A DNA stretch of 64,000 nt from Candidatus Babeliales bacterium (GCA_035944115.1 DASZBJ010000012.1:62001-126000), one strand, 5' to 3'; shown: positions 16,938 to 25,750, counted from the first letter of the stretch. A program made the numbers and translations. Notes: a model not told the origin generated them from the letters alone.

Positions 16938-18587
16938 ATGAAGCAAACAAAATATATAGTTCTCCTATTCATACAGTTTTTTCTCTCCACATCGGGCGCT
17001 AGTGCCGTTGAAAAACCGCAACTCACCATCATCTGCATCATCGATCAATGGGCATATCATTATATCCCTTTGCTCCATCCTTACTTTAATGCAGCATTTA
17101 AATATTTTCTTAACAATGGCATTGTATATCATAATGCATACCATCCCCATGCATGCCCAGAAACTGCAACAGGACACGCTACTCTCAGCACCGGCACCTA
17201 CGCACAAAATCATGGTATTATTAGTAATTCCTGGGTTGATGAAAATGGTAATTCTATAAAAAGCGATAAAGATAGCGCGGAAAATGCAGCAGTTTTTTCT
17301 CCCACAGAACTGTATCAATATGGAAAATCAGCTGCAAACATTATGGTTGACGGGCTCTCTGATCAGCTTGTCTTACAACAACCAACTGATCAAAAACGAC
17401 ATGTTTTTTCTATCTCTTTAAAAAGTCGCGCTGCAATCGGAACAGCCGGAAAACTGGGTAAAGCAATCTGGTATGATACGCCAACACGCTGCTTTACATC
17501 AAGTACTGCATATTTTAAAGAGTTACCTCATTGGATTACACAATTTAATAGCAACAAAAACCTTCAATCTCTCCATTCCATGTTCTGGAAACCACGATAC
17601 AAATTAAATTCTCCTGCATATCAATTTAAAAATATTCATAATTATGAATATGCAGGCTCACCACAAATTATTGGCAAACAGATTTCTTTACAAAAAAAAG
17701 TTGAATTGCCTTACAAGGATCCAATCCAAAAAAGTCCTCTCGGCAACCAAATATGCCTCGATCTTGCTGTTGAATGCATCAACACGCATCTGCCAAAAAA
17801 CAGTACTGATTCTATGGTACTTTGGTTAGAACTCAGCGCGTTAGACTATGCAGGTCATATGTATGGCCCGGAATGCATGGAAACCATCGATATCATCTAC
17901 CACCTAGATAAGCAACTGCAACAATTTCTAAAACAAGTAACAAAAACAGTCGACAAAAAAAAGCTACTTTTCATTCTTACCGCTGATCATGGCATCGAGC
18001 CAATACCTGAACTACTTGCTAAAAGAGGTATTCCTGCACGCAGATTAATGCTTAATGAATGGATCGATGATATGAATAAACAACTTGCCGAAACAGTGGG
18101 AGTTACCAACGTATTATTCCCAAAAGTAGTTCCTCCGTATGTGTACTTTGACATGCAACAATTTAATGCGCTCGAGCAAGAAGAACAAAATACCATTATA
18201 AAAACAGTAAAAGAGTATCTCATGAAACAACCTGGCGTTAAGCAGGTGTGGTATCATACTGAACTTGAGCAAGCTTGTTTTCATGAAAATCAACTAGAAA
18301 GTTATTTTAAAAATCAGTTTTACCCAGGCCGTAGCGGGCAGATTATCATCCAAACCGATCCTTATAACATATTAACTGAATTCAAAACAGGCGCTTCACA
18401 TTGCACGCCGTATGAAGCGAACACCCATGTACCAATAATTATTTACCAAAAAGGTGTATACGAAAAACAAGCAGTGAATGAGAAAGTTTCGACAACGCAA
18501 CTGGCAAACACCGTTGCACATATATTGAATATATCAAAACCTTCTACATCCACTGGGCAATTGTTACCGGGGATTACTCGTTCATAA
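16938..18587 (+). CDS. Exported alkaline phosphatase / phosphodiesterase superfamily enzyme (PafA-like)
   Basis: A 549-residue protein with a signal peptide (to about residue 23). The alkaline phosphatase superfamily metal site can be read: Asp36 in CIIDQW, nucleophile Thr76 in CPETATGHATL, a helper Asn97 in GIISNSW, Asp and His in LSALDYAGHMYGP, Asp-His in LTADHGIEP, and the late His in GASHCTPYEANTH. Layout and length resemble PafA-type phosphate-irrepressible phosphatases. AATAAAGGATAATC precedes the ATG. A partial second copy of its 3' third lies at 24184-24684. It precedes the toxin gene by 18 bases and may share its transcript. Confidence 0.88.
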   Translation: MKQTKYIVLLFIQFFLSTSGASAVEKPQLTIICIIDQWAYHYIPLLHPYFNAAFKYFLNNGIVYHNAYHPHACPETATGHATLSTGTYAQNHGIISNSWVDENGNSIKSDKDSAENAAVFSPTELYQYGKSAANIMVDGLSDQLVLQQPTDQKRHVFSISLKSRAAIGTAGKLGKAIWYDTPTRCFTSSTAYFKELPHWITQFNSNKNLQSLHSMFWKPRYKLNSPAYQFKNIHNYEYAGSPQIIGKQISLQKKVELPYKDPIQKSPLGNQICLDLAVECINTHLPKNSTDSMVLWLELSALDYAGHMYGPECMETIDIIYHLDKQLQQFLKQVTKTVDKKKLLFILTADHGIEPIPELLAKRGIPARRLMLNEWIDDMNKQLAETVGVTNVLFPKVVPPYVYFDMQQFNALEQEEQNTIIKTVKEYLMKQPGVKQVWYHTELEQACFHENQLESYFKNQFYPGRSGQIIIQTDPYNILTEFKTGASHCTPYEANTHVPIIIYQKGVYEKQAVNEKVSTTQLANTVAHILNISKPSTSTGQLLPGITRS

Positions 18588-18605
18588 CCTAACTAAAAAG
18601 AGGTA

Positions 18606-21311
18606 ATGATGTATCACCAACGACATGTTAGTCTCCTACTGACGTTATTTTCACTCGCTCTATTTAATTTTACGCAAATAATCAAACCACATGGTTTTGG
18701 TCTCGAGACACTCATCACCATGAAAAATGCAAAAGAACGGCTGCCTCTTTTGCAACTTGCTCGCTTGATCGTTGCGAAAGGACGCAGAAGCGTTCGCGCA
18801 TATGAAGAAGTTAAAAAGAGATGGGTGAATAAGCACATAGAAGGAGTCGGATTTAGCGAGACAGATTCTTATTGCCGTCTTTTATTTGCGCAAGATCCCG
18901 CACCGATTCTTTGTACTCCTAAACAACGTTTTTATCGCATGCCTGATCAAAGATGGGTACCTGCGCATCAACTTCGTATAGGAGACCAACTACTCTGCTC
19001 TGGTAATCGAACCGCCACACTTTCAGACATTATATTGGTTCAAGAAAAGCTTCCCGTTTGCACGTTGCAAGTTAATGCAGCGCATACTTTTTTAGTCGGC
19101 AGGCTCGAAATTGTGACCCATAATGCGGCGCTGCCACTCCAAGCATTTTTGCGTTTTACCTGGAAATGGGGTGCTGCTGGAGGAGCCGCCGGGGCAAAGA
19201 CCTTAAACCCGGTAAAGATTGCTGGTGGCCTTCTCATCGGCAGTACCGTTGGCCTTATCTATGATCTTTACACGAGAAAAACGTATGTAACGTATCATTC
19301 AGCAGAAGGACAGAAAACAGTTGAACTATACGCAGAAGAAATTAATAAAAATAATACCCCGGTAGCATCAGCGCGTTATGAAAAAACGTCTGCTGCTGTA
19401 ACAAACAGTGCACATATGGCGACGGAAAGTGAAAAGCCGACTGAAAAAGCTAATACATGCGAAGATGCATCTGACAAAACAACCGAATCATACGTATCAG
19501 ACTTTTCATTAGATGAAGCGCCTGTGCATGATACAGCAAATAGTTATTCAGATACGGCATTTGCAATGACGTCAGAAGCTGACTTTCGTTGTGAGTTACG
19601 TGCTGCACCTCCTGATGACATCGTAGACATCGTTCAAGGAGCATCTCAGCGATATATCGATTCTATTGCGCCTTCAATGAATACAGTTCCTGCACGTTCT
19701 GCTCTTGCCAAAGCCATCTATCACTATGCACAAGAATCTGATCACCAAGAACAGTCAAACGGTGAAGAAACATCACACTCACTTGCGATGACATATCAAG
19801 AAGAACTTACCCAGGTGAGAACTGCATTATTTGATGCTGAATGTGATGATGTTGAACGCTATCAAGCACGAATTGCCGCCATTGAGCAAACGCAACAAGA
19901 ACATGGTGCGTGCATACAGAGAGATTTTGATTGCAGTCAAGCCGCATGTGACTTTGCAGAGCAATACGGTATTTCAACTGCCGGATTAACAACTGGTTTC
20001 ATGAATGCATATACAAGCCAATTACATACCGAATTTTTAGAACAATTGCATGTAGCAGAACAATTGCACAATTCATTTGGCAATGCAGCGTATGGAGCAC
20101 CATTTTTTGATGTGATTGGTTGCGGAGTAGCGTTTGGTATTGATGCCAATGAGAAGCAACAAGCCGCTCTAGCAACTCACTGGGCAGATATGGTTTGGCA
20201 GGCGATTGATATTGCATCTGCGGTGGCAGAAGGTGTTGGTAATGGGTTTTGGAATCTAGGAGTAGGTGGTGTACATCTTGCACAAGGTGCAGTATACGTT
20301 GCGCAAGGAGCGGTACATGCTGCAGTACATCCGCTTGACACCATAGTTACTGTTGTTAATGGATTTGAAAAAGTGATCTCTTTATGTGCATCCGCTACCA
20401 AAAGCGCAGTGGAGTTTGCATTCTTTAATGAAGAAGCTCCCATTGATTCTCTCATGCGCAAAGTGAATACATTAATAGGTCAGACAACGGTTCTTGTAAA
20501 AGCTTGCCGCGCCAAAATAAACGCAACTCCCACGCGTGATAAGGTAAAATGCGTTGCTACGATTATTACTGAGTTTGCACCAGGAAAGGTGTTGCGAATG
20601 CTCAATCGAATCCAGAAAAGCATGAGCCCTTTTTTAACAACACTATTACGCGCGATGCGCCAAGAAGGTGCGGCAACAGAATTGGCGGCAGTTGCAGCAA
20701 AAGCGGAAGCACTTTTAATGCATGGAGCTCAAACTGCGACCGCAATGGGTGGCCCGGGTAAAGAGATCGTACAAGATGCGCTTAAAATGTATCATGGTGA
20801 CTTGATAAAAAATCTTGATTCCCAAATGTTGAGGCTAAAGACATTATTTGATAATAAAGTACAGGGGTTCGCTGAGTGTGCGAAAAAATTTATTAAAGTT
20901 GATTATGAACATATTTTTGGTATGGAGTTATCGTGGAATCGCAAGGGGACTACAAAAATTGGTGGTTTTCATCAGGATTTTATGAATAGCTTGGAGAAAA
21001 GTGGCCTTGCTAAGTTTGCTAATAAAGTTATGCATGAGACAGGATTCTATAAAGCTGATTTGGTTGTGGACGGGACCGTTGCTGCATACGGTAAAAGTTT
21101 CTTTCCAGCCGATTGGTCCCAGGAACAAATAGTTAGTGCAATCTATGAAGCATATGCAAATTTTATACAAAATGGTGCCTTATACAGATGGGATAAAGGC
21201 GGTAAGTATATAGCAGAAGGGCTTTGCGAAGCAAAAGTAAAAATAGAAATGTTTATAACCAAAAATGGGCTGATAACTACAGCTTACCCAATATTGCAGG
21301 AGCTTATATGA
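18606..21311 (+). CDS. Polymorphic toxin: signal, degenerate Hint domain, trunk, C-terminal EndoU-type nuclease
   Basis: A 901-residue secreted toxin-like protein. Residues 7-26 form a hydrophobic export signal. Residues about 30-173 look like a pretoxin Hint domain: FGLETLITM opening, RWVPAHQLRIGDQLL, AAHTFLVG, and the terminal VTHN (His172, Asn173). The usual first Cys is Gly30 and the TxxH His is Gln107. A hydrophobic Gly-rich segment (206-220) and a long trunk follow. The last 145 residues match bacterial EndoU-type RNase domains: YEHIFGMEL, GGFH (His789), FFPADWSQEQIVSAIYEA, and TAYP (Thr892, Tyr894). The stop overlaps the next gene's ATG (ATGA), the typical toxin-immunity join. Confidence 0.82.
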   Translation: MMYHQRHVSLLLTLFSLALFNFTQIIKPHGFGLETLITMKNAKERLPLLQLARLIVAKGRRSVRAYEEVKKRWVNKHIEGVGFSETDSYCRLLFAQDPAPILCTPKQRFYRMPDQRWVPAHQLRIGDQLLCSGNRTATLSDIILVQEKLPVCTLQVNAAHTFLVGRLEIVTHNAALPLQAFLRFTWKWGAAGGAAGAKTLNPVKIAGGLLIGSTVGLIYDLYTRKTYVTYHSAEGQKTVELYAEEINKNNTPVASARYEKTSAAVTNSAHMATESEKPTEKANTCEDASDKTTESYVSDFSLDEAPVHDTANSYSDTAFAMTSEADFRCELRAAPPDDIVDIVQGASQRYIDSIAPSMNTVPARSALAKAIYHYAQESDHQEQSNGEETSHSLAMTYQEELTQVRTALFDAECDDVERYQARIAAIEQTQQEHGACIQRDFDCSQAACDFAEQYGISTAGLTTGFMNAYTSQLHTEFLEQLHVAEQLHNSFGNAAYGAPFFDVIGCGVAFGIDANEKQQAALATHWADMVWQAIDIASAVAEGVGNGFWNLGVGGVHLAQGAVYVAQGAVHAAVHPLDTIVTVVNGFEKVISLCASATKSAVEFAFFNEEAPIDSLMRKVNTLIGQTTVLVKACRAKINATPTRDKVKCVATIITEFAPGKVLRMLNRIQKSMSPFLTTLLRAMRQEGAATELAAVAAKAEALLMHGAQTATAMGGPGKEIVQDALKMYHGDLIKNLDSQMLRLKTLFDNKVQGFAECAKKFIKVDYEHIFGMELSWNRKGTTKIGGFHQDFMNSLEKSGLAKFANKVMHETGFYKADLVVDGTVAAYGKSFFPADWSQEQIVSAIYEAYANFIQNGALYRWDKGGKYIAEGLCEAKVKIEMFITKNGLITTAYPILQELI

Positions 21312-22069
21312 AATTTGGTAAATTAGAATATTACCTTCAGCGTTACCGCTATAGCGATAGTAGCGGTATAGAGATGTCTATCCTAGGCTGTTTTTTATCG
21401 AGTGATGTGGGATGCAGCTTTTCTTTATCGCATAAAGACTGGATACCGGATGATCATCTTGGATACCGTTTCAGCAATAGAACCTTTCTAGAAAAACAAG
21501 ATGGTTATATATATTTAAGCGATCTTCATTCGGAAGAAGACGTTCCTACAAAACTTAAAATGTGTATAGAACAATTTGTTCAACTTCTTGATGATTGGAA
21601 TCAAAAAGTATGCAAACTCAGACCACAAGTAGTAATTATTAAGCAAGAAAACAATCAATTTATTATTGAGACTCACCATGAATCACCTATGATGACATTT
21701 GTTAGATTCAGATATGATGATCAACGGTACAATTATTACGGTGGCAATGGTTTAGATACAGATATCGTAGGTTGTTTTTTAGCACATGATGTAAAAGAGA
21801 ACATCTTATTCTACAAAGATTGGGTTTTTAATAATCCAGATGTACATGTTGCTGAAAAAGCAACCACCCTGCACCAGAAAAATGGAAATGTGTATTTAAG
21901 TGGCCCGTATGAGAGAGCGTCCACGGTTAAAATGAGCATCGCACAATTTGTGCAGCTTCTTGATGATTGGGAGCAAAAGGTATGCAAATCAAAACCGGAA
22001 GAAGTGATCATCAAGCATGAAGATGGTCAATTTATTATTGAGACAAAAAACGAGACCTCTATTGGGTAA
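21308..22069 (+). CDS. Putative immunity protein, two tandem domains
   Basis: A 253-residue cytoplasmic protein made of two copies of a ~120-residue domain. Each has a first strand with YRY/FRYDD, a conserved D/EMSILGCFL or DIVGCFL, a KDW, and an end of QFVQLLDDW-x-QKVCK then an I-K-x-E strand pair and FIIET. The same domain occurs alone in the genes at 22697 and 23489, each directly after an EndoU-type fragment, so it is inferred to neutralise that toxin. ATG at 21308 overlaps the toxin stop. No signal peptide, as expected for immunity. I cannot name its family. Confidence 0.75.
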   Translation: MKFGKLEYYLQRYRYSDSSGIEMSILGCFLSSDVGCSFSLSHKDWIPDDHLGYRFSNRTFLEKQDGYIYLSDLHSEEDVPTKLKMCIEQFVQLLDDWNQKVCKLRPQVVIIKQENNQFIIETHHESPMMTFVRFRYDDQRYNYYGGNGLDTDIVGCFLAHDVKENILFYKDWVFNNPDVHVAEKATTLHQKNGNVYLSGPYERASTVKMSIAQFVQLLDDWEQKVCKSKPEEVIIKHEDGQFIIETKNETSIG

Positions 22070-22098
22070 CGCCAAATAATGATACCGAACAGTCATTG

Positions 22099-22139
22099 CT
22101 AAAAAAAGTAGACACAAAAACATGCGCTTACTTTTTCTA
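22099..22139 (+). terminator. Possible weak terminator after the first immunity gene
   Basis: AAAAAGTA and TACTTTTT can pair around an 18-base loop, and a T-rich run follows. The stem is short and AU-only, so this is tentative; it sits where the homologous unit has a clear terminator (23916-23948). Confidence 0.3.
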
Positions 22140-22151
22140 CTAATAACTCAC

Positions 22152-22220
22152 CACGATAAATAATCAGCTCTTACAATCCCAAATCTCTAAAGAACGCATC
22201 CTGACTTGGCTCTCTTCCTA
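22152..22220 (+). repeat. 69-bp direct repeat, copy 1 (derived from M3 peptidase 3' end)
   Basis: Identical, as read by eye, to 23964-24032. It corresponds to the reverse complement of the last ~20 codons of the M3 peptidase gene at 25871. It ends exactly where homology to the EndoU toxin begins. Confidence 0.85.
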
Positions 22221-22290
22221 TTTTGATAACAAGGTCAATCTATTTGCAGATGGTGCAAAAAAATTTATTAAAGTCGATTATAAGCATATC

Positions 22291-22686
22291 TTGGGCATGG
22301 ACTTATCGTTTAGTCGTAAGGGAACTGCAAGCATTAGCGGCTTTCACCTCGATCTTATTAATGCTGTCGAAGCAAGCGGTCTTGTTAAGTTTGTTAATAA
22401 AGTTGTGGATAAAACGGGATGCTATAAAGCAGATTTATTTATAGAAGGCGCTCTGGCAGCACAAGGCAAAACATTTTTTCCAGCTCATTGGTCTCGAGAG
22501 GATGTAGCTAAGGCAATTTATGAAGCATATGAACGTTGTATGAAAAATTGTGTGAAAAGTGGAAAGTTTCCTGAATTACGGTCTGATGGTAAATTTCTAG
22601 TGGAAGGACTTTGCGACGCAGGAATAGAAATACAAATGTGGATAACCAAAAATGGTCTGGTAACTACTGCTTACCCAAAACTATAA
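22291..22686 (+). CDS. Orphan EndoU-type toxin C-terminal cassette 1
   Basis: 131 residues, about 60-65% alike by eye to the C-terminus of the toxin at 18606. Homology really starts at 22221 (FDNKV, then KKFIKVDY), but no ATG is available until 22291. It keeps ISGFH (the EndoU His), FFPAHWSREDVAKAIYEAY and TTAYP, so all recognised motifs are intact. It lacks any export signal, Hint or trunk, as in orphan cassettes that can replace the resident tip by recombination. It is followed after 10 bases by a matching immunity gene. Confidence 0.75.
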   Translation: MGMDLSFSRKGTASISGFHLDLINAVEASGLVKFVNKVVDKTGCYKADLFIEGALAAQGKTFFPAHWSREDVAKAIYEAYERCMKNCVKSGKFPELRSDGKFLVEGLCDAGIEIQMWITKNGLVTTAYPKL

Positions 22687-22696
22687 AGGCATATAC

Positions 22697-23071
22697 ATGA
22701 ACTTTGTAAAATTAATATATGATGGACGACATTACGGCTATAGAGGAGGAAGTAATTTAGAAATGGATATATTGGGTTGTTTTTTATCGAGTGATGTAGG
22801 ATGCAGCTCCTCTTCATCGCACAAAAATTGGGTACCTGATGATCGAAGCGGATCTCTTTACAGCAATATAACTTTTGTGGAAAAAGAAGATGGCTGTATA
22901 TATTTAATCGATCTTTATTCTGAAGAAGATGTTCCCACAAAACTTAAATTGAGCGTTCCACAATTCCTTCAATTACTTGACAATTGGAGTGAGAATGTAT
23001 GCAAATTAAGACCGCAAGAAGTGGTTATCAAACATGAAAATGATCAATTTATTATTGAAACAAACGACTAA
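22697..23071 (+). CDS. Putative immunity protein for cassette 1 (single domain)
   Basis: 124 residues; one copy of the domain duplicated in the gene at 21308: EMDILGCFLSSDVG, HKNWVPDD, SEEDVPTKLKLSV, QFLQLLDNW, then a C-terminal FIIET. TAAAGGCATATAC precedes the ATG. About 60 bases near its 3' end are identical to the 3' end of the gene at 23489, a sign of recent duplication or gene conversion. Confidence 0.75.
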   Translation: MNFVKLIYDGRHYGYRGGSNLEMDILGCFLSSDVGCSSSSSHKNWVPDDRSGSLYSNITFVEKEDGCIYLIDLYSEEDVPTKLKLSVPQFLQLLDNWSENVCKLRPQEVVIKHENDQFIIETND

Positions 23072-23186
23072 TTCTGATCTTGATCAGACATTCATTAAAT
23101 CACATCCTTGCTATAAAAAAGCACTATCATTATCAATATTAAACATTATTATTGATTAAACACATACAAAATTGCAAAGGAGCAAC

Positions 23187-23480
23187 ATGCATAAAATTCA
23201 GTATCTCAATAAAGTTATGGGCAAAGGAGAATGCTATAAAGGGGATTTTCTTGTAAATGATACGATGCTAGCTCGGAAAAATTTTTTCCCATCACATTGG
23301 ACACAAGAAGAGGTGATCAATCGAATTGTTGAAGCATATGAAAATTTTATGCAAAGTGGACAACAACCGTTCCTTGAAAAGGGCGGAAAATATAGAATAA
23401 ATTCTTTCACAAATGATGGAATAGCAATAGAAATATATATACGAGCCGACACGATAACAGTAGCTTACCCAAGATTTTAG
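23187..23480 (+). CDS. Orphan EndoU-type toxin cassette 2, truncated and probably inactive
   Basis: 97 residues matching the second half of the EndoU-type domain: LNKVMGKGECYKGDF, FFPSHWTQEEVINRIVEAY, then VAYPRF. It lacks the N-terminal GGFH part and the conserved TAYP Thr is Val, so catalysis is unlikely. A good ribosome site (AAAGGAGCAAC) nevertheless precedes its ATG, suggesting it may still be translated. It is directly followed by an immunity gene. Confidence 0.65.
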   Translation: MHKIQYLNKVMGKGECYKGDFLVNDTMLARKNFFPSHWTQEEVINRIVEAYENFMQSGQQPFLEKGGKYRINSFTNDGIAIEIYIRADTITVAYPRF

Positions 23481-23488
23481 AGGTGTAC

Positions 23489-23875
23489 ATGAACTTTGTT
23501 AAATTGGTGTATAACGGAAAGTATTACAGTTATGTTGATGTATCAAATATGGAGATGCATAATTTAGGGATTTTTCTATCGACTGATGTTGGATATGATA
23601 TTGAATTATACAAAAATTGGGCCTCTAATGATACATATCCTTCTGTCTCTGGAAATATCACGGTGGTGGATAAAGAGAATGAAAAGGTCTGTGTGTGTGA
23701 GATGTATTCAGACGAAGATGTACCAACTGAATTACTCATTGGTATTCCGCAATTCCTTCAGCTCCTTGATGATTGGAACGAAAAAGTATGCAAATTAAGA
23801 CCGCAAGAAGTGGTTATCAAACATGAAAATGATCAATTTATTATTGAGACAAAAAATGAGACATCGATTAGTTAA
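23489..23875 (+). CDS. Putative immunity protein for cassette 2 (single domain)
   Basis: 128 residues: MNFVKLVYNGKYY, NLGIFLSTDVGYD, a KNW motif, SDEDVPTELLIGI, QFLQLLDDW and FIIETKNE. AGAGG lies five bases before ATG 23489; an in-frame GTG at 23483 is possible. It ends the toxin/immunity series and is followed by a strong terminator. Confidence 0.75.
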   Translation: MNFVKLVYNGKYYSYVDVSNMEMHNLGIFLSTDVGYDIELYKNWASNDTYPSVSGNITVVDKENEKVCVCEMYSDEDVPTELLIGIPQFLQLLDDWNEKVCKLRPQEVVIKHENDQFIIETKNETSIS

Positions 23876-23915
23876 TACAACACAAGTTAATTGCATCAAC
23901 CAATTATTATTACTT

Positions 23916-23948
23916 AAAAAGGAGGCACAAGCATATGTGCCTCCTTTT
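23916..23948 (+). terminator. Rho-independent terminator after the toxin/immunity array
   Basis: AAAAGGAGGCACA and TGTGCCTCCTTTT form a 13-bp stem around a six-base loop, ending in a T run. Confidence 0.85.
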
Positions 23949-23963
23949 GTATTAACAACCCGT

Positions 23964-24032
23964 CACGATAAATAATCAGCTCTTACAATCCCAAATCTCT
24001 AAAGAACGCATCCTGACTTGGCTCTCTTCCTA
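23964..24032 (+). repeat. 69-bp direct repeat, copy 2
   Basis: Identical to 22152-22220; here the M3-derived sequence continues for a further ~150 bases. The two copies bracket cassettes 1 and 2 with their immunity genes. Confidence 0.85.
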
Positions 24033-24183
24033 AAAAGTTGAAAAGCAACTCATTAGGATCCTTACTGCCGCCAGGTTGCAAAATTTCTCGGATATATTTT
24101 CTACCAATTTCGCTGTTAAGTAATCCGTATTTTTTAATCTCTCCAAACAGATCATACGCAAATACATTGGCAAACAGATATCC
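23971..24183 (-). pseudogene. 3' fragment of an M3 peptidase gene
   Basis: On the minus strand this encodes the last ~70 residues of an M3 peptidase, including ILQPGGSKDPNELLFNFLG and the final RDLGL, nearly identical to the gene at 25871-27946. It breaks off abruptly at about 24183, where sequence from the phosphatase gene begins on the other strand. Confidence 0.88.
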
Positions 24184-24684
24184 TCAAAAGTAGTCCCTCC
24201 TTACCTCTATTTTAACATGCAACAATTTAATGAGCTTGAAGCATCAGAACAGACTAACGTTATAAAAACAGTCAAAGAACATCTCATGAAACAACCCGGA
24301 GTTAAACAAGTCTGGTATTATACAGAACTTGAACAAGCATGCTTTCATGAAAATCAACTAGAAAGTTATTTTAAAAATCAGTTTTACCCAGGCCGTAGCG
24401 GGCAGATTATCATCCAAACCGATCCTTATAACATATTAACTGAATTCAAAACAGGCGCTTCACATTGCACGCCGTATGAAGCAAATACCCATGTACCGCT
24501 GATTATTTACCAAAAAGGTGTGTACGAAAAACAAGCAGTGAATGAGAAAGTTTCGACAACGCAACTGGCAAACACCGTTGCTCATATATTGAATATATCA
24601 AAACCTTCTGCATCCACTGCGCAGTTATTACCGGGAATTACTCGTTCCGCTGACAAGCAAACTGTAAGTGGTTTACCTGTCTAA
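24184..24684 (+). pseudogene. C-terminal fragment of a second phosphatase copy
   Basis: About 166 codons matching the end of the phosphatase at 16938, from the segment before MQQFN to LLPGITRS, then 11 extra residues (ADKQTVSGLPV) not in the full gene. The metal-binding ASHCTPYEANTH is present, but the nucleophile and most metal sites are missing. The extra tail implies descent from a second complete paralogue, not a copy of the neighbour. The first ATG (24217) would give 155 residues; no convincing ribosome site. Confidence 0.85.
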
Positions 24685-24694
24685 AATTATCCTT

Positions 24695-25750
24695 TTAATA
24701 AGAATATTGAGTAACTTTTCCATACTCCACTCCACCGATCTTCTCATATTTGGCGGTGGGTACCAATTTCATACTCTTTCTTATAATGCGAAAGCTAGGC
24801 CACCAATTATTATTATCCGCAGGGTTTTTTACCGGCACGACGGATAATTCAAAGTATTTTCCTACTGGAAGAGTATAGAAAGTTGGTGAAATACCCCAAT
24901 ATTCTCCTTTATCATTCAACATTGTTTGAGTAAACCCAAGCGATTCTCCCGTTTCAGGATTCTTTCCCCACGCTTCTCCCACTTTTACCCCTACGGCGCG
25001 CACAGAAGAAAAACCTGTAGAAAGGCGATGCTGCCTATCAAACCCAGCTACTCCGGGAGTCAAAGAAAACACCTCTCCGTTTTCTCCCACTGTCATACTA
25101 TATATCGCAGCAGGTACAGATTTTTCGACGGGACCATGGCTCGTCTCCCATTTTGATTTGACCTCAACTGGCATCATATTACGAACCACCATATCTATCG
25201 GAGCATCATATTTACCCACTTTGAACCTCGGTTCAACTATGCTCTCATAGCGAGCACCCTTCTTCAGCTCTACCTCCTCTCTTTCGATATCAAATTGCAG
25301 CCACCAGTTATTATTATCGGCAGGATTTTTTATAGGAACAGCCAATAATTGAAAATACTCTGCCACAGGAAGAGAATAGAAAATTTTTTCTGTTCCCCAA
25401 TATTCTCCCTTTTTATTAAGCATTTTTGCCGTGAAGACAAGCGGCTCACCCGTTTCCGGATTTTTACCCCACACATCCCCTACCTTTGCTCCCACAGCAT
25501 GGACATCAGAAAACCCATGGTGAGAACGCCACGTCTCAAAACTATTTACACCAGGCGTTACTACACTTGTTCCTTTTTCTGATGCAGTGGTATACACTGC
25601 CGCTGGTAGATACCTTCTGTAATAATCACCCCGACATTCTGCCCTCACATACATTTGCACTGGTATAGTATTAAGTACTATTGTTTTGTAATCCGCATTA
25701 CTCCATCGCGCTACAAAAAACAATCCAAACACCAGCAACTTTTTTGTCAT
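24695..25750 (-). CDS. Secreted protein with two tandem ~150-residue domains
   Basis: A 351-residue protein with a signal peptide (to about residue 19) and two clearly duplicated halves. Each half holds AAVYTT/AAIYSM, TPGV, VGAKVG or VGVKVG, WGKNPETGE, MLN-x-KGEYWG, FY-x-LPV, and KNPADNNNWW. The domains look beta-rich with conserved Trp and Asn residues, perhaps a ligand-binding or beta-sandwich fold; I do not recognise the family. AAGGAGCGAAAG precedes the ATG. It is convergent with the phosphatase fragment. Confidence 0.75.
   Translation of the reverse strand: MTKKLLVFGLFFVARWSNADYKTIVLNTIPVQMYVRAECRGDYYRRYLPAAVYTTASEKGTSVVTPGVNSFETWRSHHGFSDVHAVGAKVGDVWGKNPETGEPLVFTAKMLNKKGEYWGTEKIFYSLPVAEYFQLLAVPIKNPADNNNWWLQFDIEREEVELKKGARYESIVEPRFKVGKYDAPIDMVVRNMMPVEVKSKWETSHGPVEKSVPAAIYSMTVGENGEVFSLTPGVAGFDRQHRLSTGFSSVRAVGVKVGEAWGKNPETGESLGFTQTMLNDKGEYWGISPTFYTLPVGKYFELSVVPVKNPADNNNWWPSFRIIRKSMKLVPTAKYEKIGGVEYGKVTQYSY

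Noticed and set aside
20881-21310. TGA read as Trp or Gly (alternative genetic code)
   Set aside because: TGA ends several well-defined genes here, TGG encodes conserved Trp residues, and no in-frame TGA interrupts recognised proteins.
22223-22444. 73-residue frame overlapping orphan tip 1
   Set aside because: Different frame from the EndoU-homologous sequence; a shadow of the orphan cassette.
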